In this document: piece after piece, positions 1 to 9,959 of the stretch
How the letters are laid out: each line of letters begins with the position of its first letter
Numbering within the stretch: the first letter of the stretch is position 1
DNA from: Macropodus opercularis
Lineage: Eukaryota > Chordata > Actinopteri > Anabantiformes > Osphronemidae
Assembly (NCBI GenBank): GCA_030770545.1
Contig: CM061092.1
Coordinates: forward strand, 17,981,501-18,045,500
Direction of reading: 5' to 3'
Length of the DNA: 64,000 nucleotides
Made by a program: the position numbers and the translations under genes
The notes under the pieces: generated by a model
Seen by the model: only the letters and a program-made list of their open reading frames with translations
The model's database searches: none
What the model was told of the DNA's origin: nothing

Positions 1-133
1 ACATCATTTCAAGAGTGAGACCAATTTCCAAAAAGACGGTAGGGTGCCACAATAAAAAGAGCTTTACCTATACACATTTTTTGTCTTAAACATAATGTAT
101 CCACCAACCTGAGTTTAACAGAATGTGACAGTT

Positions 134-244
134 GTCAGAATGGCCGAGCGGTCTAAGGCGCCAGACTCAAGGATAGATTCCTTCCCCAGTTGAGGGATTT
201 CTGGTCTCCCATTGGAGGCGTGGGTTCAAATCCCACTCCTGACA
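134..244 (+). tRNA. tRNA-Leu(CAA), intron-containing
   Basis: Full-length. The acceptor reads GTCAGAA against TCCTGAC, giving an A6-C67 mismatch. The intron has CCCCAGTTGAGG. L0 spacer follows. Confidence 0.9.
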
Positions 245-457
245 TTACACTTGATACTATCTTCTAAAAAAAATTCTGTCTTTGAGTCACAGTCTTTAAT
301 CAACTACAAAGGATATTATTGATCACATCATTTCAAGAGTGAGACCAATTTCCAAAAAGACGGTAGGGTGCCACAATAAAAAGAGCTTTATCTATACACA
401 TTTTTCGTCATAAACATAATGTATCCACCAACCTGAGTTTAACAAACTATGACAGTT

Positions 458-568
458 GTCAGGATGGCCGAGCGGTCTAAGGCGCCAGACTCAAGGATAG
501 ATTTCTTCACCAACCGATGGATTTCTGGTCTCCGATTGGAGGCGTGGGTTCAGATCCCACTCCTGACA
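458..568 (+). tRNA. tRNA-Leu(CAA), T-loop variant
   Basis: Full-length. The T-loop is TTCAGAT, so the invariant A58 is G and the B-box is weakened. The intron has CCAACCGATGG. Lt spacer follows with TTTT 4-5 nt downstream. Confidence 0.88.
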
Positions 569-783
569 TTACTTTTGATTCTATCTTCTAAAAAAAATGT
601 CTGTGTTTCAGTTACAGTCTTTCATCTTCTCCAAAGGATAGTAATGTTACACATCATTTTAAGAGTGAGATCAGTTTCCAAAAAGACGGTAGGGTGCCAC
701 AATAAAAAGAGCTTTACCTATACAGGTTTGTCTTCATAAACATAATGTATCCTCCAACCTGAGTTTAACAAAATTTGTCAGTT

Positions 784-894
784 GTCAGGATGGCCGAGCG
801 GTCTAAGGCGCCAGACTCAAGGATAGATTCCTTCTCCAGTCGAGGGATTTCTGGTCTCCGATTGGAGGCATGGGTTCAAATCCCACTCCTGACA
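784..894 (+). tRNA. tRNA-Leu(CAA), intron-containing
   Basis: Canonical except for GCATGGG in the T stem (A49 opposite C65). Intron with CCAGTCGAGG. L0 spacer. Confidence 0.92.
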
Positions 895-1100
895 TTACAC
901 TTGATACTATCTTCTAAAAAAAATTCTGTCTTTGAGTCACAGTCTTTAATGGACTACAAAGGATATTATTGATCACATCATTTCAAGAGTGAGACCAATT
1001 TCCAAAAAGACGGTAGGGTGCCACAATAAAAAGAGCTTTATCTAGACACATTTTTTGTCATAAACATAATGTATCCACCAACCTGAGTTTAACAAAATTT

Positions 1101-1210
1101 GTCAGTTGGCCGAGCGGTCTAAGGCGCCAGACTCAAGGATAGATTCCTTCTCCAGTCGAGTGATTTCTGGTCTCCGATTGGAGGCGTGGGTTCAAATCCC
1201 ACTCCTGACA
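1101..1210 (+). tRNA. tRNA-Leu(CAA) with damaged acceptor arm
   Basis: Only 110 bp. A deletion joins the upstream GTCAGTT repeat directly to TGGCCGAG, so the 5' acceptor strand is one base short. Internal boxes and T-arm are intact. S spacer. It may be transcribed but is unlikely to fold or process normally. Confidence 0.82.
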
Positions 1211-1347
1211 TTACATTTAATGTTGAAATCTATCTTTTCAGATAAATATCTTTGTTTCAGTCATAGTGTTTATTCTTCTCCAAAGCGTAGTTATGTGTTA
1301 CATTATTTAAAGAGTTCCCAACCTGAGTTCAGCACAGCGTGCCACTT

Positions 1348-1458
1348 GTCAGGATGGCTGAGCGGTCTAAGGCGCCAGACTCATGGATAGATTCCTTCTC
1401 CAGTCGAGGGATTTCTGGTCTCCGATTGGAGGCGTGCATTCAGATCCCACTTCTGACA
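1348..1458 (+). tRNA. tRNA-Leu body with CAT (Met) anticodon, probably decayed
   Basis: The anticodon loop reads CTCATG, with CAT at 1382-1384. The T-arm is GTGCATTCAGATCCCAC, which breaks the stem and B-box. D-arm has TGGCTGAGCGG. Lt spacer. Two relatives lie at 6242 and 20016. Confidence 0.8.
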
Positions 1459-1673
1459 TTACTTTTGATTCTATCTTCTAAAAGAAAATTCTGTGTTTGA
1501 GTCACAGTCTTTCATCTTCTCCAAAGGATAGTAATGTTACACATCATTTCAAGAGTGAGACCAATTTCCAAAAAGACGGTAGGATGCCACAATAAAAAGA
1601 GCTTTACCTATACACATTTTTCGTCATAAACATAATGTATCCACCAACCTGAGTTTAACAGAATATGACAGTT

Positions 1674-1784
1674 TCCAGAATGGCCGAGCGGTCTAAGGCG
1701 CCAGACTCAAGGATAGATTCCTTCTCCAGTTGAGGGATTTCTGGTCTCCCGTTGGAGGCGTGGGTTCAAATCCCACTCCTGACA
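1674..1784 (+). tRNA. tRNA-Leu(CAA) with damaged acceptor arm
   Basis: The 5' acceptor strand is TCCAGAA, which cannot pair properly with TCCTGAC. The rest is canonical. L0 spacer. Probably a pseudogene despite intact A- and B-boxes. Confidence 0.82.
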
Positions 1785-1997
1785 TTACACTTGATACTAT
1801 CTTCTAAAAAAAATTCTGTCTTTGAGTCACAGTCTTTAATCAACTACAAAGGATATTATTGATCACATCATTTCAAGAGTGAGACCAATTTCCAAAAAGA
1901 CGGTAGGGTGCCACAATAAAAAGAGCTTTATCTATACACATTTTTCGTCATAAACATAATGTATCCACCAACCTGAGTTTAACAGAATGTGACAGTT

Positions 1998-2108
1998 GTC
2001 AGGATGGCCGAGCGGTCTAAGGCGCCAGACTCAAGGATAGATTCCTTCTCCAGTTGAGGGATTTCTGGTCTCCCATTGGAGGCGTGGGTTCAAATCCCAC
2101 TCCTGACA
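1998..2108 (+). tRNA. tRNA-Leu(CAA), intron-containing
   Basis: All stems are intact. The intron contains TTGAG, complementary to the CTCAA of the anticodon loop. S spacer with TTTT terminator. Confidence 0.96.
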
Positions 2109-2243
2109 TTACTTTCAATGTTGAAATCTATCTTTTCAGATAAATATCTGTTTCAGTCATAGTGTTTATTCTTCTCCAAATCATACTTATGTTTTACATT
2201 ATTTAAAGAGTTCCCAACCTGAGTTCAGCACAGCATGCCACTT

Positions 2244-2354
2244 GTCAGGTTGGCCAAGCGGTCTAAGGCGCCAAACTTAATGATAGCTTCCTTCTCCAAC
2301 CTAGGGTTTTCTGGTCTCCCGTTGGAGGTGTGGGTTCAGATCCCACTCCTGACA
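2244..2354 (+). tRNA. tRNA-Leu(TAA) variant, intron-containing
   Basis: Anticodon loop CTTAAT gives anticodon TAA with T at position 37. The anticodon stem CCAAA/TCTGG has an A30-C40 mismatch. A-box is TTGGCCAAGCGG and T-loop is TTCAGAT. Intron has CCAACCTAGGG. Lt spacer. Confidence 0.85.
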
Positions 2355-2569
2355 TTACTTTTGATTCTATCTTCCAAAAAAAATTTCTGTGTTTGAGTCA
2401 CAGTATTTAATCTTCTCCAAAGGATAGTAATGTTACACATCATTTCAAGAGTAAGACCAATTTCCAAAAAGACGGTAGGATGCCACAATAAAAAGAGCTT
2501 TACCTATACACATTTTTCGTCATAAACATAATGTATCCAACAACCTGAGTTTAACAGAATTTGTCAGTT

Positions 2570-2680
2570 GTCAGGATGGCCGAGCGGTCTAAGGCGCCAG
2601 ACTCAAGGACAGATTCCTTCTCCAGTCGAGGGATTTCTGGTCTCCGATTGGAGGCCTGGGTTCAAATCCCACTCCTGACA
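2570..2680 (+). tRNA. tRNA-Leu(CAA), intron-containing
   Basis: Canonical except for C49 opposite C65 in the T stem (GCCTGGG). S spacer. Near-identical to the copy at 8818. Confidence 0.92.
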
Positions 2681-2817
2681 TTACTTTCAATGTTGAAATC
2701 TATCTTTTCAGATAAATATGTGTGTTTCAGTCATAGTGTTTATTCTTCTCCAAAGCGTAGTTATGTGTTACATTATTTAAAGAGTTCCCAACCTGAGTCC
2801 AGCACAGCGTGCCACTT

Positions 2818-2928
2818 GTCAGGATGGCCGAGCGGTCTAAGGCGCCAGACTCAAGGATAGATTCCTTCTCCAGTTGAGGGATTTCTGGTCTCCCATTGGA
2901 GGCGTGGGTTCAGATCCCACTCCTGACA
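2818..2928 (+). tRNA. tRNA-Leu(CAA), T-loop variant
   Basis: T-loop TTCAGAT (A58G); other arms intact; intron CCAGTTGAGG. Lt spacer. Duplicated at 9066. Confidence 0.9.
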
Positions 2929-3143
2929 TTACTTTTGATTCTATCTTCAAAAAAAAATGTCTGTGTTTCAGTTACAGTCTTTCATCTTCTCCAAAGGATT
3001 GTAATGTTACACATCATTTTAAGAGTGAGACCAATTTCCAAAAAGACGGTAGGATGCCACAATAAAAAGAGCTTTACCTATACACATTTTTCGTCATAAA
3101 CATAATGTATCCACCAACCTGAGTTTAACAAACTATGACAGTT

Positions 3144-3254
3144 GTCAGGATGGCCGAGCGGTCTAAAGCGCCAGACTCAAGGATAGATTTCTTCACCAAC
3201 CGATGGATTTCTGGTCTCCGATTGGAGGCGTGGGTTCAGATCCCACTCCTGACA
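3144..3254 (+). tRNA. tRNA-Leu(CAA), D-stem and T-loop variant
   Basis: CTAAAGCG in place of CTAAGGCG breaks one D-stem pair. T-loop is TTCAGAT. Intron has CCAACCGATGG. Lt spacer. Closest relative is the gene at 15852. Confidence 0.87.
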
Positions 3255-3469
3255 TTACTTTTGATTCTATCTTCTAAAAAAAATGTCTGTGTTTCAGTTA
3301 CAGTCTTTCATCTTCTCCAAAGGATAGTAATGTTACACATCATTTCAAGAGTGAGACCAATTTCCAAAAAGACGGTAGGATGCCACAATAAAAAGAGCTT
3401 TACCTATACACATTTTTCGTCATAAACATAATGTATCCACCAACCTGAGTTTAACAGAATATGACAGTT

Positions 3470-3580
3470 GTCAGGATGGCCGAGCGGTCTAAGGCGCCAG
3501 ACTCAAGGATAGATTCCTTCTCCAGTTGAGGGATTTCTGGTCTCCCATTGGAGGCGTGGGTTCAAATCCCACTCCTGACA
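3470..3580 (+). tRNA. tRNA-Leu(CAA), intron-containing
   Basis: Canonical in every stem. Intron CCAGTTGAGG. S spacer. Corresponds to 8012 at +4542 bp. Confidence 0.96.
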
Positions 3581-3715
3581 TTACTTTCAATGTTGAAATC
3601 TGTCTTTTCAGATAAATATCTGTTTCAGTCATAGTGTTTATTCTTCTCCAAATCATACTTATGTTTTACATTATTTAAAGAGTTCCCAACCTGAGATCAG
3701 CACAGCATGCCACTT

Positions 3716-3826
3716 GTCAGGATGGCCGAGCGGTCTAAGGCGCCAAACTTAATGATAGCTTCCTTCTCCAACCTAGGGTTTTCTGGTCTCCCGTTGGAGG
3801 TGTGGGTTCAAATCCCACTCCTGACA
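3716..3826 (+). tRNA. tRNA-Leu(TAA) variant, intron-containing
   Basis: Loop CTTAAT, stem CCAAA/TCTGG with an A-C mismatch. A-box (TGGCCGAGCGG), acceptor and T-arm are canonical. L0 spacer. Confidence 0.88.
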
Positions 3827-4028
3827 TTACACTTGATACTATCTTCTAAAAAAATTTGTCTTTGAGTCAAAGTCTTACAAAGGATAGTATTGATCACATC
3901 ATTTCAAGAGTGAGACCAATTTCCAAAAAGACGGTAGGGTGCCACAATAAAAAGAGCTTTACCTATACACATTTTTTGTCTTAAACATAATGTATCCACC
4001 AACCTGAGTTTAACAGAATGTGACAGTT

Positions 4029-4139
4029 GTCAGAATGGCCGAGCGGTCTAAGGCGCCAGACTCAAGGATAGATTCCTTCCCCAGTTGAGGGATTTCTGGT
4101 CTCCCATTGGAGGCGTGGGTTCAAATCCCACTCCTGACA
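4029..4139 (+). tRNA. tRNA-Leu(CAA), intron-containing
   Basis: Acceptor GTCAGAA (A6-C67 mismatch); same haplotype as the gene at 134. L0 spacer. Confidence 0.9.
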
Positions 4140-4352
4140 TTACACTTGATACTATCTTCTAAAAAAAATTCTGTCTTTGAGTCACAGTCTTTAATCAACT
4201 ACAAAGGATATTATTGATCACATCATTTCAAGAGTGAGACCAATTTCCAAAAAGACGGTAGGATGCCACAATAAAAAGAGCTTTACCTATACACATTTTT
4301 CGTCATAAACATAATGTATCCACCAACCTGAGTTTAACAGAATGTGACAGTT

Positions 4353-4463
4353 GTCAGGATGGCCGAGCGGTCTAAGGCGCCAGACTCAAGGATAGATTCC
4401 TTCTCCAGTTGAGGGATTTCTGGTCTCCCATTGGAGGCGTGGGTTCAAATCCCACTCCTGACA
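4353..4463 (+). tRNA. tRNA-Leu(CAA), intron-containing
   Basis: Canonical; intron CCAGTTGAGG; S spacer with terminator. Confidence 0.96.
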
Positions 4464-4598
4464 TTACTTTCAATGTTGAAATCTATCTTTTCAGATAAAT
4501 ATCTGTTTCAGTCATAGTGTTTATTCTTCTCCAAATCATACTTATGTTTTACATTATTTAAAGAGTTCCCAACCTGAGTTCAGCACAGCATGCCACTT

Positions 4599-4709
4599 GT
4601 CAGGATGGCCAAGCGGTCTAAGGCGCCAAACTTAATGATAGCTTCCTTCTCCAACCTAGGGTTTTCTGGTCTCCCGTTGGAGGTGTGGGTTCAAATCCCA
4701 CTCCTGACA
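4599..4709 (+). tRNA. tRNA-Leu(TAA) variant, intron-containing
   Basis: Loop CTTAAT, A30-C40 mismatch. A-box TGGCCAAGCGG has one G-to-A change. L0 spacer. Duplicated at 9960. Confidence 0.87.
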
Positions 4710-4796
4710 TTACACTTGATACTATCTTCTAAAAAAATTTGTCTTTGAGTCACAGTCTTACAAAGGATAGTATTGATCACATCATTTCAAGAGTGA

Positions 4797-4818
4797 GACC
4801 AATTTCCAAAAATTGGTC
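4797..4818. repeat. Perfect inverted repeat in an L spacer
   Basis: GACCAATT is followed by TCCAAA and AATTGGTC, created by an insertion relative to other L spacers. An identical copy is at 10158-10179 (+5361 bp). Confidence 0.85.
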
Positions 4819-4925
4819 TTCCAAAAAACGGTAGGGTGCCACAATAAAAAGAGCTTTATCTATACACATTTTTCGTCATAAACATAATGTATCCACCAAC
4901 CTGAGTTTAACAGAATGTGACAGTT

Positions 4926-5036
4926 GTCAGGATGGCCGAGCGGTCTAAGGCGCCAGACTCAAGGATAGATTCCTTCTCCAGTCGAGGGATTTCTGGTCTC
5001 CCATTGGAGGCGTGGGTTCAAATCCCACTCCTGACA
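4926..5036 (+). tRNA. tRNA-Leu(CAA), intron-containing
   Basis: Canonical; intron CCAGTCGAGG. S spacer. It follows the spacer holding the palindrome at 4797-4818. Confidence 0.96.
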
Positions 5037-5174
5037 TTACTTTTCAATGTTGAAATCTATCTTTTCAGATAAATATCTGTGTTTCAGTCTTAGTGTTTAT
5101 TCTTCTCCAAAGCGTAGTTATGTGTTACATTATTTAAAGAGTTCTCAACCTGAGTTCAGCACAGCGTGCCACTT

Positions 5175-5285
5175 GTCAGGATGGCCGAGCGGTCTAAGGC
5201 GCCAGACTCAAGGGTAGATTCCTTCTCCAGTCGAGGGATTTCTGGTCTCCCATTGGAGGCGTGGGTTCAAATCCCACTCCTGACA
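5175..5285 (+). tRNA. tRNA-Leu(CAA), intron-containing
   Basis: Canonical mature part. The intron starts GGTAGATT instead of GATAGATT. S spacer. Near-identical to 5423 and 10536. Confidence 0.96.
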
Positions 5286-5422
5286 TTACTTTCAATGTTG
5301 AAATCTATCTTTTCAGATAAATATCTGTGTTTCAGTCATAGTGTTTATTCTTCTCCAAAGCGTAGTTATGTGTTACATTATTTAAAGAGTTCTCAACCTG
5401 AGTTCAGCACAGCGTGCCACTT

Positions 5423-5533
5423 GTCAGGATGGCCGAGCGGTCTAAGGCGCCAGACTCAAGGGTAGATTCCTTCTCCAGTCGAGGGATTTCTGGTCTCCCA
5501 TTGGAGGCGTGGGTTCAAATCCCACTCCTGACA
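5423..5533 (+). tRNA. tRNA-Leu(CAA), intron-containing
   Basis: Same haplotype as 5175, exactly 248 bp on: a recent single-unit duplication. S spacer. Confidence 0.96.
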
Positions 5534-5668
5534 TTACTTTCAATGTTGAAATCTATCTTTTCAGATAAATATCTGTTTCAGTCATAGTGTTTATTCTTCT
5601 CCAAATCATACTTATGTTTTACATTATTTAAAGAGTTCCCAACCTGAGTTCAGCACAGCATGCCACTT

Positions 5669-5779
5669 GTCACGATGGCCGAGCGGTCTAACGCGCCAAA
5701 CTCAATGATAGCTTCTTTCTCCAACCTAGGGTTTTCTGGTCTCCCGTTGGAGGTGTGGGTTCAAATCCCACTTCTGACA
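5669..5779 (+). tRNA. tRNA-Leu(CAA) on a TAA-class body
   Basis: The body and intron match the TAA class (CCAAA stem, CCTAGGG intron), but the loop is CTCAAT, so the anticodon is CAA. The acceptor is GTCACGA (C5 opposite C68) and the D-arm is CTAACGCG. L0 spacer. It is either an intermediate or a gene-conversion product. Confidence 0.82.
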
Positions 5780-5993
5780 TTATACTTGATACTATCTTCT
5801 AAAAAAATTTCTGTCTTTGAGTCACAGTTTTTAATCATCTCCAAAGGATAGTAATGTTACACATCTTTTTAAGAGTGAGATCAGTTTCCAAAAAGACGGT
5901 AGGGTGCCACAATAAAAAGAGCTTTACCTATACAGGTTTGTCTTCATAAACATAATGTATCCTCCAACCTGAGTTTAACAAGATTTGTCAGTT

Positions 5994-6104
5994 GTCAGGA
6001 TGGCCGAGCGGTCTAAGGCGCCAGACTCAAGGATAGATTCCTTCTCCAGTCGAGTGATTTCTGGTCTCCGATTGGAGGCGTGGATTCAAATCCCACTCCT
6101 GACA
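5994..6104 (+). tRNA. tRNA-Leu(CAA), T-stem variant
   Basis: B-box GATTCAAATCC (G53A). Other arms intact; intron CAGTCGAGTGAT. S spacer. Confidence 0.9.
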
Positions 6105-6241
6105 TTACATTTAATGTTGAAATCTATCTTTTCAGATAAATATCTTTGTTTCAGTCATAGTGTTTATTCTTCTCCAAAGCGTAGTTATGTGTTACATTAT
6201 TTAAAGAGTTCCCAACCTGAGTTCAGCACAGCGTGCCACTT

Positions 6242-6352
6242 GTCAGGATGGCCGAGCGGTCTAAGGCGCCAGACTCATGGATAGATTCCTTCTCCAGTCG
6301 AGGGATTTCTGGTCTCCGATTGGAGGCGTGCATTCAGATCCCACTTCTGACA
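6242..6352 (+). tRNA. tRNA-Leu body with CAT (Met) anticodon, probably decayed
   Basis: Anticodon CAT at 6276-6278. T-arm is broken (GTGCATTCAGATC) as in the 1348 gene. A-box intact. Lt spacer. Confidence 0.8.
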
Positions 6353-6567
6353 TTACTTTTGATTCTATCTTCTAAAAGAAAATTCTGTGTTTGAGTCACA
6401 GTCTTTCATCTTCTCCAAAGGATAGTAATGTTACACATCATTTCAAGAGTGAGACCAATTTCTAAAAAGACGGTAGGATGCCACAATAAAAAGAGCTTTA
6501 CCTATACACATTTTTCGTCATAAACATAATGTATCCACCAACCTGAGTTTAACAGAATATGACAGTT

Positions 6568-6678
6568 GTCAGGATGGCCGAGCGGTCTAAGGCGCCAGAC
6601 TCAAGGATAGATTCCTTCTCCAGTTGAGGGATTTCTGGTCTCCCATTGGAGGTGTGGGTTCAAATCCCACTCCTGACA
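6568..6678 (+). tRNA. tRNA-Leu(CAA), intron-containing
   Basis: Canonical stems; GGAGGTGTGGG at the variable arm/T-stem junction. L0 spacer. Pairs with 11110 at +4542 bp. Confidence 0.95.
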
Positions 6679-6891
6679 TTACACTTGATACTATCTTCTA
6701 AAAAAAATTCTGTCTTTGAGTCACAGTCTTTAATCGACTACAAAGGATATTATTGATCACATCATTTCAAGAGTGAAACCAATTTCCAAAAAGACGGTAG
6801 GGTGCCACAATAAAAAGAGCTTTATCTATACACATTTTTCGTCATAAACATAATGTATCCACCAACCTGAGTTTAACAGAATGTTACAGTT

Positions 6892-7002
6892 GTCAGGATG
6901 GCCGAGCGGTCTAAGGCGCCAGACTCAAGGATAGATTCCTTCTCCAGTTGAGGGATTTCTGGTCTCCCATTGGAGGCGTGGGTTCAAATCCCACTCCTGA
7001 CA
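6892..7002 (+). tRNA. tRNA-Leu(CAA), intron-containing
   Basis: Canonical; intron CCAGTTGAGG; S spacer. Copies at 11434 and 13680. Confidence 0.96.
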
Positions 7003-7139
7003 TTACTTTCAATGTTGAAATCTATCTTTTCAGATAAATATCTGTGTTTCAGTCATAGTGTTTATTCTTCTCCAAAGCGTAGTTATGTGTTACATTATTT
7101 AAAGAGTTCTCAACCTGAGTTCAGCACAGCGTGCCACTT

Positions 7140-7237
7140 GTCAGGATGGCCGAGCGGTCTAAGGCGCCAGACTCAAGGATAGATTCCTTCTCCAACCGAT
7201 GGATTTCTGGTCTCCCATTGGAGGCGTGGGTTCAAAT
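7140..7237 (+). pseudogene. tRNA-Leu(CAA) lacking its 3' end
   Basis: Intact up to the T-loop (TTCAAAT). A 14-bp deletion then removes the 3' T-stem and acceptor strand, so the loop runs directly into the L0 spacer. It cannot form an acceptor stem. The same breakpoint recurs at 11682, 13928 and 21028. Confidence 0.92.
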
Positions 7238-7450
7238 TACACTTGATACTATCTTCTAAAAAAATTTCTGTCTTTGAGTCACAGTTTTTAATCGTCTCCA
7301 AAGGATAGTAATGTTACACATCATTTCAAGAGTGAGACCAATTTCCAAAAAGACGGAAGGGTGCCACAATAAAAAGAGCTTTACCTATACACATTTTTCT
7401 TCATACACATAATGTTTCCACCAACCTGAGTTTAACAAAATTTCTCAATT

Positions 7451-7561
7451 GTCAGGATGGCCGAGCGGTCTAAGGCACCAGACTCAAGGATAGATTCCTT
7501 CTCCAACCGAGTGATTTCTGGTCTCCGTTTGGAGGGGTGGGTTCAAATCCCACTCCTGACA
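7451..7561 (+). tRNA. tRNA-Leu(CAA), intron-containing
   Basis: Stems intact. GGCACCAG carries A26; the variable arm has CCGTTTGGAGGGG. Intron CCAACCGAGTGAT. S spacer with ACGTAA-free, TTTT-containing start. Confidence 0.92.
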
Positions 7562-7698
7562 TTACTTTCAATGTTGAAATCTATCTTTTCAGATAAATAT
7601 CTGTGTTTCAGGCATAATCTTTATACTTCTCCAATGCCTTGTTGTGTCTTAAATTATTTAAAGAGTTCCCAACCTGAGTTCAGCACAGCGTGCAACTT

Positions 7699-7809
7699 GT
7701 CAGGATGGCCGAGCGGTCTAAGGCGCCAAACTTAATGATAGCTTCCTTCTCCAACCTAGGGTTTTCTGGTCTCCCGTTGGAGGTGTGGGTTCAAATCCCA
7801 CTCCTGACA
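7699..7809 (+). tRNA. tRNA-Leu(TAA) variant, intron-containing
   Basis: Loop CTTAAT; CCAAA/TCTGG stem with mismatch; acceptor, A-box and T-arm canonical. L0 spacer. Confidence 0.88.
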
Positions 7810-8011
7810 TTACACTTGATACTATCTTCTAAAAAAATTTGTCTTTGAGTCACAGTCTTACAAAGGATAGTATTGATCACATCATTTCAAGAGTGAGACC
7901 AATTTCCAAAAAGACGGTAGGGTGCCACAATAAAAAGAGCTTTACCTATACACATTTTTCGTCATAAACATAATGTATCCACCAACCTGAGTTTAACAGA
8001 ATATGACAGTT

Positions 8012-8122
8012 GTCAGGATGGCCGAGCGGTCTAAGGCGCCAGACTCAAGGATAGATTCCTTCTCCAGTTGAGGGATTTCTGGTCTCCCGTTGGAGGCGTG
8101 GGTTCAAATCCCACTCCTGACA
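8012..8122 (+). tRNA. tRNA-Leu(CAA), intron-containing
   Basis: Canonical; CCCGTTGG in the variable arm; S spacer. Confidence 0.96.
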
Positions 8123-8257
8123 TTACTTTCAATGTTGAAATCTGTCTTTTCAGATAAATATCTGTTTCAGTCATAGTGTTTATTCTTCTCCAAATCATAC
8201 TTATGTTTTACATTATTTAAAGAGTTCCCAACCTGAGTTCAGCACAGCATGCCACTT

Positions 8258-8368
8258 GTCAGGATGGCCGAGCGGTCTAAGGCGCCAAACTTAATGATAG
8301 CTTCCTTCTCCAACCTAGGGTTTTCTGGTCTCCCGTTGGAGGTGTGGGTTCAAATCCCACTCCTGACA
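8258..8368 (+). tRNA. tRNA-Leu(TAA) variant, intron-containing
   Basis: Same haplotype as 3716 at +4542 bp; loop CTTAAT, A30-C40 mismatch, other arms canonical. L0 spacer. Confidence 0.88.
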
Positions 8369-8570
8369 TTACACTTGATACTATCTTCTAAAAAAATTTG
8401 TCTTTGAGTCACAGTCTTACAAAGGATAGTATTGATCACATCATTTCAAGAGTGAGACCAATTTCCAAAAAGACGGTAAGGTGCCACAATAAAAAGAGCT
8501 TTACCTATACACATTTTTTGTCATAAACATAATGTATCCACCAACCTGAGTTTAACAGAATGTGACAGTT

Positions 8571-8681
8571 GTCAGAATGGCCGAGCGGTCTAAGGCGCCA
8601 GACTCAAAGATAGATTCCTTCCCCAGTTGAGGGATTTCTGGTCTCCCATTGGAGGCGTGGGTTCAAATCCCACTCCTGACA
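8571..8681 (+). tRNA. tRNA-Leu(CAA), A37 variant
   Basis: Acceptor GTCAGAA (A6-C67). Loop CTCAAA, so position 37 is A instead of G. S spacer. Confidence 0.88.
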
Positions 8682-8817
8682 TTACTTTCAATGTTGAAAT
8701 CTATCTTTTCAGATAAATATCTGTTTCAGTCATAGTGTTTATTCTTCTCCAAAGCGTAGTTATGGTGTTACATTATTTAAACAGTTCCCAACCTGAGTTC
8801 AGCACAGCGTGCCACTT

Positions 8818-8928
8818 GTCAGGATGGCCGAGCGGTCTAAGGCGCCAGACTCAAGGACAGATTCCTTCTCCAGTCGAGGGATTTCTGGTCTCCGATTGGA
8901 GGCCTGGGTTCAAATCCCACTCCTGACA
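8818..8928 (+). tRNA. tRNA-Leu(CAA), intron-containing
   Basis: C49 opposite C65 in the T stem, as at 2570 (offset 6248 bp). S spacer. Confidence 0.92.
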
Positions 8929-9065
8929 TTACTTTCAATGTTGAAATCTATCTTTTCAGATAAATATGTGTGTTTCAGTCATAGTGTTTATTCTTCTCCA
9001 AAGCGTAGTTATGTGTTACATTATTTAAAGAGTTCCCAACCTGAGTCCAGCACAGCGTGCCACTT

Positions 9066-9176
9066 GTCAGGATGGCCGAGCGGTCTAAGGCGCCAGACTC
9101 AAGGATAGATTCCTTCTCCAGTTGAGGGATTTCTGGTCTCCCATTGGAGGCGTGGGTTCAGATCCCACTCCTGACA
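9066..9176 (+). tRNA. tRNA-Leu(CAA), T-loop variant
   Basis: T-loop TTCAGAT; copy of 2818 at +6248 bp. Lt spacer. Confidence 0.9.
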
Positions 9177-9391
9177 TTACTTTTGATTCTATCTTCTAAA
9201 AAAAATGTCTGTGTTTCAGTTACAGTCTTTCATCTTCTCCAAAGGATTGTAATGTTACACATCATTTTAAGAGTGAGACCAATTTCCAAAAAGACGGTAG
9301 GATGCCACAATAAAAAGAGCTTTACCTATACACATTTTTCGTCATAAACATAATGTATCCACCAACCTGAGTTTAACAGAATGTTACAGTT

Positions 9392-9502
9392 GTCAGGATG
9401 GCCGAGCGGTCTAAGGCGCCAGACTAAAGGATAGATTCCTTCCCCAGTTGAGGGATTTCTGGTCTCCCATTGGAGGCGTGGGTTCAAATCCCACTCCTGA
9501 CA
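9392..9502 (+). tRNA. Leu-type class II tRNA with AAA anticodon
   Basis: The loop reads CTAAAG, so the anticodon at 9426-9428 is AAA, which reads Phe codons. Everything else is canonical: acceptor GTCAGGA/TCCTGAC, A-box, CCAGA/TCTGG stem, variable arm, GTGGG/CCCAC T-stem and B-box. Intron has CCCCAGTTGAGG. L0 spacer, no near T4. It is the only copy with this anticodon and is otherwise closest to 4029. Confidence 0.88.
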
Positions 9503-9715
9503 TTACACTTGATACTATCTTCTAAAAAAAATTCTGTCTTTGAGTCACAGTCTTTAATCAACTACAAAGGATATTATTGATCACATCATTTCAAGAGTGA
9601 GACCAATTTCCAAAAAGACGGTAGGGTGCCACAATAAAAAGAGCTTTATCTATACACATTTTTCGTCATAAACATAATGTATCCACCAACCTGAGTTTAA
9701 CAGAATGTGACAGTT

Positions 9716-9826
9716 GTCAGGATGGCCGAGCGGTCTAAGGCGCCAGACTCAAGGATAGATTCCTTCTCCAGTTGAGGGATTTCTGGTCTCCCATTGGAGG
9801 CGTGGGTTCAAATCCCACTCCTGACA
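9716..9826 (+). tRNA. tRNA-Leu(CAA), intron-containing
   Basis: Canonical; intron CCAGTTGAGG; S spacer shortened by 2 bp. Confidence 0.96.
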
Positions 9827-9959
9827 TTACTTTCAATGTTGAAATCTATCTTTTCAGATAAATATCTTTCAGTCATAGTGTTTATTCTTCTCCAAATCAT
9901 ACTTATGTTTTACATTATTTAAAGAGTTCCCAACCTGAGTTCAGCACAGCATGCCACTT

